A stretch of DNA of 64,000 bases from Emticicia sp051209875 (GTDB lineage Bacteria; Bacteroidota; Bacteroidia; Cytophagales; Spirosomataceae), in assembly GCF_051209875.1 (NCBI RefSeq), contig NZ_JBNTQY010000001.1, forward strand, positions 5,580,001 to 5,644,000, given 5' to 3'. The translations under genes and the position numbers were made by a program. The notes beneath the pieces were generated by a model. It ran no database searches, had not been told where the DNA came from, and saw only the letters and a program-made list of their open reading frames with translations. Below are positions 15,804-24,545 of this stretch, one piece after another. The stretch's first letter is position 1. Every line of letters starts with the position of its first letter.

Positions 15804-18359
15804 TTACGCCGAATTTCGACTGGCATTGATGTTTCCAAATAACGAACGAGTAACCATTTTTTCGTAAGCTAATCTTAGTTTTTCGTCTTCAGTTTCTTCA
15901 ATTTTTTGCAAAGCATATTGCTGAATCGTAAGCAAAGGCAAAACGATGTGTTCACGATAATTGATTGACAATTTACCTAACTCTTCTGATTCCATTAACT
16001 CTTTTTGCCCAGAAACAAGAAGCATATTTTTTACAGTCAAAAGATACTCTTGATATAAGATTTTCCAAAAATCTCCATATTCAGGGTCATTTTTCATGTA
16101 ATATGTCAACGGAAAATATGTTTTAGTCAAAGCCATCATACTATTTTCCATCAAAGTTTTGAAATATAATGAGCTTCCATAAAGCGATTTCAAATCTTCA
16201 ATTCTTCCCTCTTCAATTACTTTTTGAAGGGCAGTACCAAAACCAAAATAACCTGGCACATTTTGCTTCAACTGACTCCAAGAACCCACAAATGGAATAG
16301 CTCTTAAATCTGATAACATCAATTTCTTACCCGAACTTCTTTTGCTTGGGCGACTACCGATGTTGGTCAAACCATAGTATTTCAAAGGGCTTTTGTTTTC
16401 AAGATAAGACACAAAAAGCGGGTGTTCTTTCAGCTCAAAATATTTTCTTACACCTTCTTCTGCCAATTCATCAATCAAGTTTCGCTCTTTTTTATCAATG
16501 ATTGACCTATCATCATGGAAAACATCATTGATAATTCCTGCCGAAATCAATTGTTCAAAATTGAACATCGCTTGTGAGCGAGAACCATACATTGATGTAA
16601 TCGTTTGTCCTTGAATCGTAATCTGAATCTCATTATTGGCAATCGTTGGGCCTTGTGACGCATAAAATTGATGCGTTTTTCCGCCTCCACGAGCTGGCGG
16701 GCCTCCGCGTCCATCGAAGAACATGACTTCTACTTGGTTTTTCTTTGAAATACGTGACAATTTCTCCTTCGCTTGATAAATTTCCCAGTTGGCTTTTACA
16801 TAACCGCCATCTTTTGTTCCATCAGAGAAACCAAGCATGATCGTTTGTTGATTTTTGCGAAGAGACAAATGCCTTTTATAAAAAGGTAATTGGTAAAGAG
16901 CCGACATCGTAGCTTGTGCCGAATCAAGTCCCTCGATAGTTTCAAACAAAGGCATCACATCCACATTCACTTCTGAATCTTTATAACCGCAGAATCTGAA
17001 TAAAGCCAAAACTTCTAAAACAGAAAATATTGAAGTAGAATTACTGATAATATAGCGATGACAAGCTTTTTCACCATTCATTGCTTGAATCTCTTGAATG
17101 GCTTTAACAGTTTTGAAAGTATCCTTTGTTAAAGCATCTTCAAAATCATCCTCATTGACTTGTAGTTCATGTTCAGTCAAGAAATGGAGTTTTTCAGCAT
17201 TGCTCCAATCTGCATAGTTTTTAGTAGAAATACTATATTTTTGATTGATTTGCTCCATCACATTTTCGTGGATACTGCTATCTTGACGAATATCTAAGCT
17301 GGCAAAATGCAAACCAAACAATCTTACTTGCTGAATAAATTTATCTAAAACATCTAAAAAGACGCCATTATGTTTTGTAATAAGCAGTTGTCTTACTTCA
17401 TCCAGAGAAGCAAGAAGTTCATCAAGTGTCAAATCATTTTTCAACCCGTTCATATTAGCATGAATGCGATTACTGATTTTCGTCAATAATGGCATAATGC
17501 CTTTAAAAGTCAAACGACGACAAACTTCTTTGAAATCATTATAATAACATTTCAAAATGCTACTCCTAAGTTCAATCGAAACTTTTTTAGAGATTTCGGC
17601 TGTCACAAATGGATTTCCGTCACGGTCGCCACCTGGCCAAAAACCTAATTCTAAAACTGGGTCAAAACCTTTTTCCTCATCCTGAAAATAACTATTCAAT
17701 TTTTCATGGATTTCGCCAATTACTTGATAATAAACATGTCGAAGATAAAATATGATACTTTGAGCTTCTTCAAGAGGCGTCGGTTTTTGATCATTAATAA
17801 AAGGAGTCTTGCCTAATTGTTGCAACAAGGAGTCAATACCATTGATGTCATTTTTAGGAATCAATTCTTCCAAGTCTTGAATGATTCGAAGTACGCTATT
17901 TGGATAAAACTGCGTAGGGTGTGCTGTAAAAACAATACGAACCTTGAAGTTTTTAAGTTTTTCTTTTACTTCGGCCAGTTTATTTTGTTGTTGAGCCAAA
18001 TCAAGTGTACTTTGCAAAGTTCCTTTACCATTGAGAGGTGTTAGTTTTTCAAAAGCAGAATCTTCGATGCTATCAAACAAAACCACCTGACGCTCAATAT
18101 AGGTAATAAAACGAAACAATAAATCTATTCTTTCTTTTTCTTCCTTGATAGAAGTATATTGATTGAAAAAAATATCAATAATTTCTTTCGGTTCTTTTCC
18201 TTGCTCAAAGCCTGATTCCGACAAGTCATGCAAAAAAGGCATCAACTGACCAATCTTGGTCATTTTATCATAAGGAAGCCTTGAAAATAAGGTGTTAAAT
18301 ACAAGGTATTTGTTATGAACCTCTTGTGTAAAAAGCGAATCAATTGAATTTTTTGACAT
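15804..18359 (-). CDS. ppc: Phosphoenolpyruvate carboxylase
   Basis: 851 residues from the ATG at 18359 (MSKNSIDSL); an upstream in-frame start at 18407 would add 16 residues unlike the family. Visible family motifs are VRIVFTAHPTQFYPNSVLRI (the TAHPT catalytic His region), LGFWPGGDRDGNPFVTAEIS (GGDRDGNP), MLGFSDGTKDGGYVKANW (GYSDSxKD-like) and FFDGRGGPPARGGGKTHQF (the mobile GRGGxxxRGGxP loop). It carboxylates PEP to oxaloacetate, replenishing the TCA cycle. The C-terminus SRSLFGNINASRNSA has the position of the usual LRNTG end, here NSA, a departure from the highly conserved terminal NTG. Single gene. Confidence 0.96.
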   Translation of the reverse strand: MSKNSIDSLFTQEVHNKYLVFNTLFSRLPYDKMTKIGQLMPFLHDLSESGFEQGKEPKEIIDIFFNQYTSIKEEKERIDLLFRFITYIERQVVLFDSIEDSAFEKLTPLNGKGTLQSTLDLAQQQNKLAEVKEKLKNFKVRIVFTAHPTQFYPNSVLRIIQDLEELIPKNDINGIDSLLQQLGKTPFINDQKPTPLEEAQSIIFYLRHVYYQVIGEIHEKLNSYFQDEEKGFDPVLELGFWPGGDRDGNPFVTAEISKKVSIELRSSILKCYYNDFKEVCRRLTFKGIMPLLTKISNRIHANMNGLKNDLTLDELLASLDEVRQLLITKHNGVFLDVLDKFIQQVRLFGLHFASLDIRQDSSIHENVMEQINQKYSISTKNYADWSNAEKLHFLTEHELQVNEDDFEDALTKDTFKTVKAIQEIQAMNGEKACHRYIISNSTSIFSVLEVLALFRFCGYKDSEVNVDVMPLFETIEGLDSAQATMSALYQLPFYKRHLSLRKNQQTIMLGFSDGTKDGGYVKANWEIYQAKEKLSRISKKNQVEVMFFDGRGGPPARGGGKTHQFYASQGPTIANNEIQITIQGQTITSMYGSRSQAMFNFEQLISAGIINDVFHDDRSIIDKKERNLIDELAEEGVRKYFELKEHPLFVSYLENKSPLKYYGLTNIGSRPSKRSSGKKLMLSDLRAIPFVGSWSQLKQNVPGYFGFGTALQKVIEEGRIEDLKSLYGSSLYFKTLMENSMMALTKTYFPLTYYMKNDPEYGDFWKILYQEYLLTVKNMLLVSGQKELMESEELGKLSINYREHIVLPLLTIQQYALQKIEETEDEKLRLAYEKMVTRSLFGNINASRNSA

Positions 18360-18565
18360 TTTTTTGCAAGTATTATGGTTTTGAGTAAGCAAAATACGCA
18401 AAAACATACTGTATTTTGTTTATTTTACCGAATAAAGTTTGGATTTTCTTGGAAAAATTAAAATTTTTCAAAACAAAAAACAAAATTGTAGTCTTTTTGT
18501 AATTATTCAAACCATAATATTCACACAGACGTTTACTTTATAGGCTATTGGCAAAATTTAAATGT

Positions 18566-18573
18566 TAATTTTG
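18566..18573 (+). promoter_or_regulatory. Candidate -7 promoter box for cysteine desulfurase/xdhC
   Basis: TAATTTTG, a match to TAnnTTTG, lies 46 bp before the ATG at 18620. A TTG at 18548-18550 is only 15 nt upstream, so the -33 element is uncertain. Confidence 0.4.
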
Positions 18574-18619
18574 TGCTTAGAAATACCTACAAAAATATCA
18601 TTATTTGTTTTTAAAATTA

Positions 18620-19753
18620 ATGAAATACCCCATCTACATGGACTATAATGCTACCACACCCCTCGATAAAAAGGTGTTGGAAGTAATGTTGCCCTATTTG
18701 ACAGAACACTTTGGTAATGCTGCCAGTCGTTCTCATGCCTATGGTTGGAAAGCAGCAGAGGCCATTGAAACGGCACGTCAGCAAGTGGCGAATTTATTGG
18801 GGGCTAATGAAAAAGAAATTATTTTTACCAGTGGAGCTACCGAGTCTGTCAATTTAGCAATTAAAGGTACTTTTGAAGCTCTTCGACATAAAGGAAGTCA
18901 TATAATCACCGTCAAAACCGAGCATAAAGCTGTTTTAGACACTTGCCAGCATTTAGAAAAATTGGGTGCGAGCATCACTTATTTAGATGTTGATACCGAA
19001 GGCAATCTTTCTTTAGAAAACTTAGAAAAAGCCATTCGCAAAGAAACAATTATGATTTCTGTCATGGCAGCGAATAATGAAAATGGTGTTATTTACCCTT
19101 TCCAAGAAATTGCAAAAATTGCTCATCAAAACCATATTTTATTTCATACAGATGCTACACAGGCTATTGGCAAAATACCAATCAATGTACTTGAAGATGA
19201 TATTGATTTGTTAAGCCTTTCTGGACATAAAATATATGGACCCAAAGGCGTTGGGGCTTTATTTGTACGAAAAAAAATTAATATCATTGCCCAACAAGAT
19301 GGCGGAAAACATGAGCGAGGAATGAGGTCTGGCACACTCAATGTAGCAGGAATTGTGGGTTTAGGCGAAGCTGCTGAAATTTGTCAAAACACAATGGATA
19401 ATGAAGGCATCCGTTTAGAAAACTTGCGTAATAAATTGGAAAAAAATATTTTGGCAAATGTAACAAATACAGCCATTAATGGCGGTTTGGCAAAGCGTTT
19501 ACCCAATACCAGTAATATTAGTTTTGGAAAAATTGATGGTGAACAACTACTTCTTAGTCTTAACGAAATAGCTGTTTCTAATGGTTCGGCTTGTAATTCT
19601 GCGTCAACTGAACCAAGTTACGTGCTGAAAGCGATGGGCTTGGCTGATGAGTTGGCTTATAGTTCGATAAGGTTTAGTTTAGGAAGAATGACACAAGAAG
19701 AAGATATAGATATAGCTATCAATCATATATCGGAAGTATTAAAAAAGTTTTAA
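18620..19753 (+). CDS. Cysteine desulfurase, NifS/IscS family
   Basis: 377 residues from the ATG at 18620 (MKYPIYMDYNATTPLD); a TTG five codons upstream is less likely. This is a class V aminotransferase fold with the PLP lysine in SLSGHKIYGPKGVGALFVR, the substrate-contacting DATQAIGKI and HTDATQA, and the persulfide-forming Cys in GSACNSASTEPSYVLKAMG. It takes sulfur from cysteine to form an enzyme persulfide. The stop is only 3 bp from the next gene, xdhC. In Rhodobacter capsulatus an XdhC partner desulfurase (NifS4) sulfurates the molybdenum cofactor, so this copy may serve that purpose as well as, or instead of, Fe-S cluster assembly. Confidence 0.92.
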   Translation: MKYPIYMDYNATTPLDKKVLEVMLPYLTEHFGNAASRSHAYGWKAAEAIETARQQVANLLGANEKEIIFTSGATESVNLAIKGTFEALRHKGSHIITVKTEHKAVLDTCQHLEKLGASITYLDVDTEGNLSLENLEKAIRKETIMISVMAANNENGVIYPFQEIAKIAHQNHILFHTDATQAIGKIPINVLEDDIDLLSLSGHKIYGPKGVGALFVRKKINIIAQQDGGKHERGMRSGTLNVAGIVGLGEAAEICQNTMDNEGIRLENLRNKLEKNILANVTNTAINGGLAKRLPNTSNISFGKIDGEQLLLSLNEIAVSNGSACNSASTEPSYVLKAMGLADELAYSSIRFSLGRMTQEEDIDIAINHISEVLKKF

Positions 19754-19756
19754 AAA

Positions 19757-20890
19757 ATGCCTTTTTACAGAATATACATGAAAGAAATTAAGCAAATAAC
19801 CGAAGCCTATCAAAAAATAGATTTTAGTCAAACTCGTGCTGCTTTAGCCACCGTTGTTCGAGTAGAAGGTTCTTCCTATCGTCGTACTGGAGCAAGGATG
19901 TTAGTCTTAGAATCAGGCGAATGGATTGGTGGTATCAGCGGAGGTTGTTTGGAAGGAGATGCCTTGAAAAAAGCACGGTTAGCCATGTCACAGAATAAAG
20001 CAACGCTTATTACTTATGATACTACCGAAGATGACCCTTATCAAATAGGTGTTGGACTGGGCTGCAATGGCATTATTGATGTTTTGATTACGCCACTTGA
20101 CCCTCAAAACCCCAACAATGCTGTTCGTCTGCTTCAAAATTGTATTGACCAACGAACGCCAAATTTGGTCGTTACCGTAACAAATTTAAGTAAAAAACAA
20201 GCAAATATTAGCTTAGGTGATGTTTTTCGTTTTGATAATGAAACTCATTTTAATCAAACTTTTCCTTTGAATGAAATACGAGATAACATATTAATCGAAG
20301 TTCAAGATGCACTAAAAAATACCAAATCTGTTTCTAAAGAGTATATTTTAGAAGATGGTGCAAAGCTAATTTTGTTTTTAGAAGTAATTCCACCTGCGAT
20401 TCAATTGTTGGTTTTTGGTAGTAATTATGATGTTTATCCAATGGTTCGTGCGGCAAAAGAATTGGGCTGGCGAGTCATTTGTATTTGTAACCCCATCAAA
20501 ATGCACCCTACGCTTTTTGAACTTGCGGATGAAGTTGTACCCAAAGATTTTATTCCATCAATTGATACCTTCACAGCAGCTATTTCAATGTGCCACGACT
20601 ACGAAAGTGACTATCGAAATTTGCAAATGTTATTAAAAACCACCATTTCTTACATTGGTCTTTTAGGGCCTAAAAAACGTACCAATAAAATGTATGTACG
20701 AATGAATGAAGAAGGTATTTTGTTGACGGATGAACAAGAAAAGCGAATTTATAGCCCTGTTGGCTTAGATATCGGAGCTGCTACACCTGAAGAGATAGCT
20801 TTATCGGTTTGTGCCGAAATCAGAGCAACTTTTTCAGGAAGAGATGGAAATCGTTTAAAGCTACGCCAAAGACCAATCTATGAAAATTAA
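19757..20890 (+). CDS. xdhC: XdhC/CoxI-family molybdenum cofactor chaperone
   Basis: 377 residues (369 if the in-frame ATG at 19778 is used). The N-terminal XdhC/CoxI domain (about 15-90) has RVEGSSYRRTGARMLV and GEWIGGISGGCLEGDALKKA, followed by QIGVGLGCNGIIDVLI. The C-terminal XdhC Rossmann domain (about 210-355) has QLLVFGSNYDVYPMVRAAKE, TISYIGLLGPKKRTNKM and SPVGLDIGAATPEEIALSVC. Members bind sulfurated Moco and deliver it to xanthine dehydrogenase or CO dehydrogenase-like enzymes. No such molybdoenzyme is in the window; moeA (24.5 kb) and moaA (33.4 kb) are nearby. Tight 3-bp spacing to the desulfurase suggests one operon. Confidence 0.9.
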   Translation: MPFYRIYMKEIKQITEAYQKIDFSQTRAALATVVRVEGSSYRRTGARMLVLESGEWIGGISGGCLEGDALKKARLAMSQNKATLITYDTTEDDPYQIGVGLGCNGIIDVLITPLDPQNPNNAVRLLQNCIDQRTPNLVVTVTNLSKKQANISLGDVFRFDNETHFNQTFPLNEIRDNILIEVQDALKNTKSVSKEYILEDGAKLILFLEVIPPAIQLLVFGSNYDVYPMVRAAKELGWRVICICNPIKMHPTLFELADEVVPKDFIPSIDTFTAAISMCHDYESDYRNLQMLLKTTISYIGLLGPKKRTNKMYVRMNEEGILLTDEQEKRIYSPVGLDIGAATPEEIALSVCAEIRATFSGRDGNRLKLRQRPIYEN

Positions 20891-20920
20891 TAAATCTTTT
20901 TTTTCTACTAAAGAAGAGTT

Positions 20921-20928
20921 TATTTTTG
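20921..20928 (+). promoter_or_regulatory. Candidate -7 promoter box
   Basis: TATTTTTG (TAnnTTTG) 34 bp upstream of the ATG of the unknown membrane protein; no matching -33 box seen. Confidence 0.3.
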
Positions 20929-20962
20929 CAGATACCGCCTTTCCAACTATAAATTAATAAAA

Positions 20963-21712
20963 ATGACCACTAATTTTGTTACTTTTTATCTGATTATTGT
21001 TTTAATTACAGGGCCTTTTTTTCAATTTCTTCCAATGCCTCCCGAAAGCCTTTTGTGGGATGAAATTCTTTTGGCTAAAATTTTAAATCAAGCACCAACC
21101 ATTTTTCTGCTTGGCTATTTACTTTTTCAAGTAAAAAAAGTAAAGCAATATGGTATTTTTATGTTGTTAATGGCTTTTTTAACATCATGTATCATATCTG
21201 AAATATACTATTATTTCGTAAGTCCAGAAACGCTTCTATATTTCAGTGTTGGTCATAATCTTTTGACTTATCTTATTTTAATTCTTCTACTTTTGAAGGT
21301 TATATCATTCAAAGAAACTAAGGATGCTGTCATTTTACCCGCTACAATAGTTAGCATATTCATAGCTTTGGGTTTTAGTTTTTCTGCTTTTTCTATTTAC
21401 CAAGAGTATTTTTTTTCTCAACCAATCATTTTTTTGATGTTAATATCATTTATCATCAGTGCTACTTTGATTGTTTTTCTTAGTTTCTTTACCGAAAAAC
21501 CCTTCCAAAGAAATTGGTATGAAATAGTCATTGGTCTCTTTTTACTTGTCTTAGTAGATATTTATACTTACTCATGTTTTTTTGTCTTTAACGCCCCCCC
21601 TACTTTGCTTTATACAATTGGTAAAATACTATTTTCAGCAGGAATTTTATTGTTGGTTGACGGCATTTTAAGAAAAAAAATTAAGGAAAATAGTTTATTG
21701 CACGCTCTATAA
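20963..21712 (+). CDS. Unrecognised polytopic membrane protein
   Basis: 249 residues, not recognised. Six to eight hydrophobic segments alternate with short loops (for example FVTFYLIIVLITGPFF, LLTYLILILLLLKVISF, IIFLMLISFIISATLIVFL, LFLLVLVDIYTYSCFF), with a short basic C-terminal tail (RKKIKENSLLHAL). No catalytic motif is visible. It follows xdhC by 72 bp with its own candidate promoter box, and converges with the next gene 3 bp away. Confidence 0.7.
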   Translation: MTTNFVTFYLIIVLITGPFFQFLPMPPESLLWDEILLAKILNQAPTIFLLGYLLFQVKKVKQYGIFMLLMAFLTSCIISEIYYYFVSPETLLYFSVGHNLLTYLILILLLLKVISFKETKDAVILPATIVSIFIALGFSFSAFSIYQEYFFSQPIIFLMLISFIISATLIVFLSFFTEKPFQRNWYEIVIGLFLLVLVDIYTYSCFFVFNAPPTLLYTIGKILFSAGILLLVDGILRKKIKENSLLHAL

Positions 21713-21715
21713 AAT

Positions 21716-24448
21716 TCAATCTTTTACGCAACGAAAACCGACTGTTGCATTTCGTTCAAAACCTTCCGAAACTCGTAATAAATGTTGGCGATGTGTAAGT
21801 TTTTGTGGGCCACCTTGCACATACCACCAACTTGAGGCTGGTTTAAAATAGGAGCCGCCTTTCAATATGATATACTTATATGAACCATTTTGATAAACAT
21901 CATTAGTCAATTGCCAAACACTACCCACTAAATCATTGATTTTCAAGGCACTTGCCCCATTTGGGTACTTCCCAACCATTTTGATTTTTCCATCACCTAT
22001 ATTTGTTTGAGTCGAATCAAACTCTTTACCCCAAGGATAATCTCTTACGTCTGGATATTGGGCAGCATATTGCCATTCTTGTTCATTGGGTAAACGTTTG
22101 CCATGCCACGCACAATAATTTTGAGCATCTTCATAACTTACATACACAACGGGAAAATTTGCCAACGTATCTAGCATTTTTGGGGTTTGCCAATGCTTCA
22201 AAAAATTTAAGTTATCAGTTGGTTTGTATGTAGATTGACGCAAAAAGGTTTGAAAATTAGTATTTGTGACTAAGTTTTGGTCTATAAAAAAGCTTTTCAT
22301 GTTTTTTTCAACACCATTTTGCCCATCAGGATAAAACACAAAGTCATCGCCACGAGTGACGTTAAACTTAAATTTTCCTGCAGGAATTTGTACCATATTT
22401 TTGGTGTTTGAAATGCCTTTTTTACTCCTTTTTATCTTACTTATCAATCGGGGAGTACCTGTTTTTATTTCAAAAACTTTTTCATCTATTAACCGTTGAT
22501 TATCAAATAATTGTACCACAAATTTCCCTTCATACTGCTCAAAATAATCCATTATTTTTATCGTGAAATTTTGTTTGTTTTTGAAAGATTTATACTCTTT
22601 TCCATAGCTTGGCGAACCAGCCCAAACCCTGATTTCACTACCTTCTTTTGCTTCGATTTTTAGCGAATCTTCATAAAGATTCAAGTTGATATTTAGCAAA
22701 TTTGGAAATTTTCTAATACAATCTACTTCACCTTCATTATTGGTACCAAGCCAAGATTGGTTGAAAGCATTCGTTTCAACTTCCATATAAAATTGACCAT
22801 CATTTTGCTTGACAGGGTTCAATTCTTTATGATGCCAAAGGTCAACATAATGATAGTCTTTCGTAGAATCTACCGCAAACAATGCTCCTTTAAAACCTTC
22901 TGGGATTAAACTAAAAACCGTATAAATAGCCTCTTTTCCTGTCTCAAATCTCCATTCATTGACATAAATTTTATCTTTCAAAGTTGTAATGAGCGGCACA
23001 TAGTTTTTTGAATGAAAATATGCCGAATTTTCTCGCAAAATTCTCGAAGTTTTACCCAAATAACGATATTGTTCATCGAGCCATTCGAGAGGCTTACCAT
23101 TTCTAAAAATGTTTAATTCGGTACCATAACCATTAAAAAATGCCGTTGCAAACTCTCTTTTAATTGGTTCGAGATATAATTCAGCCACCCTGAAAATGGA
23201 GAAGTCGGGGCGAATAAATTTATTCAAATTTAACATCGGTGGATAATACAAAGCATTATGTACACGCCCCGAAATAATACCAGACATATTTTTTGGCACC
23301 GCCATTCCTTCCGAATACATGATTACGCCCTTTCGAACACTATCAGCAGCAGCTTGCAAATCTCGACTTGATTCTCCCTTTGTATCAAGCACCACACCAT
23401 CGGCCGAAATCGCTTTTACCAACTCTGCCATACCATCGAGATGCCCTTTTTCTCCTTCTTTTGCTGAAGTTTTATAGCTTGTGCTTTCGTCCCAAGGATT
23501 GTAGCAAATAAAAAACTTGGTATCTTGTTTACGAGAATATTCAGCTAATTCTTTCAGTTTAGGTAATCCTCCTGGTAAATCTTTGAATAAATCCCATTGA
23601 TTTCGTTGGTCAAGTCCGAGTGTTGGCCATGTTGGCCAAATACCTACCACATCGTTTCCACCGTAAAGCTTTTCACCATTTTTTAAAAAGTTTTTGTATG
23701 CCTCATACCCTTCTTTGGCTGTATAAAACCATTTATCCCAAGCCATGATCAAGTGCATTACATAAGTATCTTGAATCCATTTCAGATCTTTACGTTGATA
23801 AAGCGACTCATCGAATTTTTCAATATCATACAAATAATTTTCTTGGAAAACTTTTCGTACACCATCTTGCCAAGCTCCTTCATAAAAATCGGCATAAAAC
23901 TCATAAACAACAGTTCCTTGGGGGGCAATGATTGTCTCAAAACGCTTGCGAGTGGCTTTTTCCCAACTTTTTCGGCGAGTAATGGCACAGACTTTTTTGC
24001 CATTTTCGAGTTCAATTCCTGCATAACCCAACTCCCAGGCATTATCTGGAACAATTACATTTACGGGTGCTTTATTCGGTATAAAAATATGCGTGCGAGA
24101 AAGCCAATGGTCGCCCAAGCCTGTCATATAAACGTGTTTTTCGGAAATACCAAAAGGAACAACATTTCTTAGATTTAAAGTGTCTTTTGAGATATTTTTG
24201 AAGATAATTTTAGCCTTGAAGGCATTTCTGAAATAACCTTCTTCAGTATATATAATTTCAAATTTTGACGCCCAACTCTTATCTAAAGTGGATGTGGCTT
24301 GTTTATTAATTTCGAAGGACAGCAGAGGCAAATGGTAGGTAGGCTTATTTCCCGAAATACTTGTTATAGTATAATTTTCCTGCTGCAATTTGAGTTGTTG
24401 TGCTTGCAAAGCCAAAGTAAAGAAGCACAGAAGTAAGATTTTTTTCAT
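21716..24448 (-). CDS. Secreted glycosidase-like protein fused to a SUMF1/FGE-like domain
   Basis: 910 residues from the ATG at 24448, which opens a clean signal peptide (MKKILLLCFFTLALQAQ); an upstream in-frame start at 24529 is unlikely. Residues about 20-200 look like a beta-sandwich; about 210-480 resemble a TIM-barrel of the alpha-galactosidase kind (GIWPTWPTLGLDQRN, FFICYNPWDES, and ADGVVLDTKGESS, with a candidate nucleophile Asp). The C-terminal 230 residues form a formylglycine-generating-enzyme-like domain (MVQIPAGKF, YEDAQNYCAWHGKRLPNEQE, LVGSVWQLTNDVY, ILKGGSYF, TVGFRCVKD). The paired active-site cysteines expected after the RGGS-like motif are absent (GGSYFKPASSWWYVQGG), so it is unlikely to oxidise sulfatase cysteines and may instead bind glycan. 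The domain assignment of the N-terminal part is tentative. Confidence 0.7.
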   Translation of the reverse strand: MKKILLLCFFTLALQAQQLKLQQENYTITSISGNKPTYHLPLLSFEINKQATSTLDKSWASKFEIIYTEEGYFRNAFKAKIIFKNISKDTLNLRNVVPFGISEKHVYMTGLGDHWLSRTHIFIPNKAPVNVIVPDNAWELGYAGIELENGKKVCAITRRKSWEKATRKRFETIIAPQGTVVYEFYADFYEGAWQDGVRKVFQENYLYDIEKFDESLYQRKDLKWIQDTYVMHLIMAWDKWFYTAKEGYEAYKNFLKNGEKLYGGNDVVGIWPTWPTLGLDQRNQWDLFKDLPGGLPKLKELAEYSRKQDTKFFICYNPWDESTSYKTSAKEGEKGHLDGMAELVKAISADGVVLDTKGESSRDLQAAADSVRKGVIMYSEGMAVPKNMSGIISGRVHNALYYPPMLNLNKFIRPDFSIFRVAELYLEPIKREFATAFFNGYGTELNIFRNGKPLEWLDEQYRYLGKTSRILRENSAYFHSKNYVPLITTLKDKIYVNEWRFETGKEAIYTVFSLIPEGFKGALFAVDSTKDYHYVDLWHHKELNPVKQNDGQFYMEVETNAFNQSWLGTNNEGEVDCIRKFPNLLNINLNLYEDSLKIEAKEGSEIRVWAGSPSYGKEYKSFKNKQNFTIKIMDYFEQYEGKFVVQLFDNQRLIDEKVFEIKTGTPRLISKIKRSKKGISNTKNMVQIPAGKFKFNVTRGDDFVFYPDGQNGVEKNMKSFFIDQNLVTNTNFQTFLRQSTYKPTDNLNFLKHWQTPKMLDTLANFPVVYVSYEDAQNYCAWHGKRLPNEQEWQYAAQYPDVRDYPWGKEFDSTQTNIGDGKIKMVGKYPNGASALKINDLVGSVWQLTNDVYQNGSYKYIILKGGSYFKPASSWWYVQGGPQKLTHRQHLLRVSEGFERNATVGFRCVKD

Positions 24449-24545
24449 TGTTTGAAGATTAGTACACGAATGAAGCGAATTTTGAGAATTTTTACCAAAT
24501 AATTCATGAAAAATCTGGTAATTTGTCATTCAGAATAAATATTTT

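Noticed and set aside
21716..22410. C-terminal domain as a true formylglycine-generating (sulfatase-activating) enzyme
   Set aside because: The active-site Cys pair is missing and no sulfatase gene is nearby.
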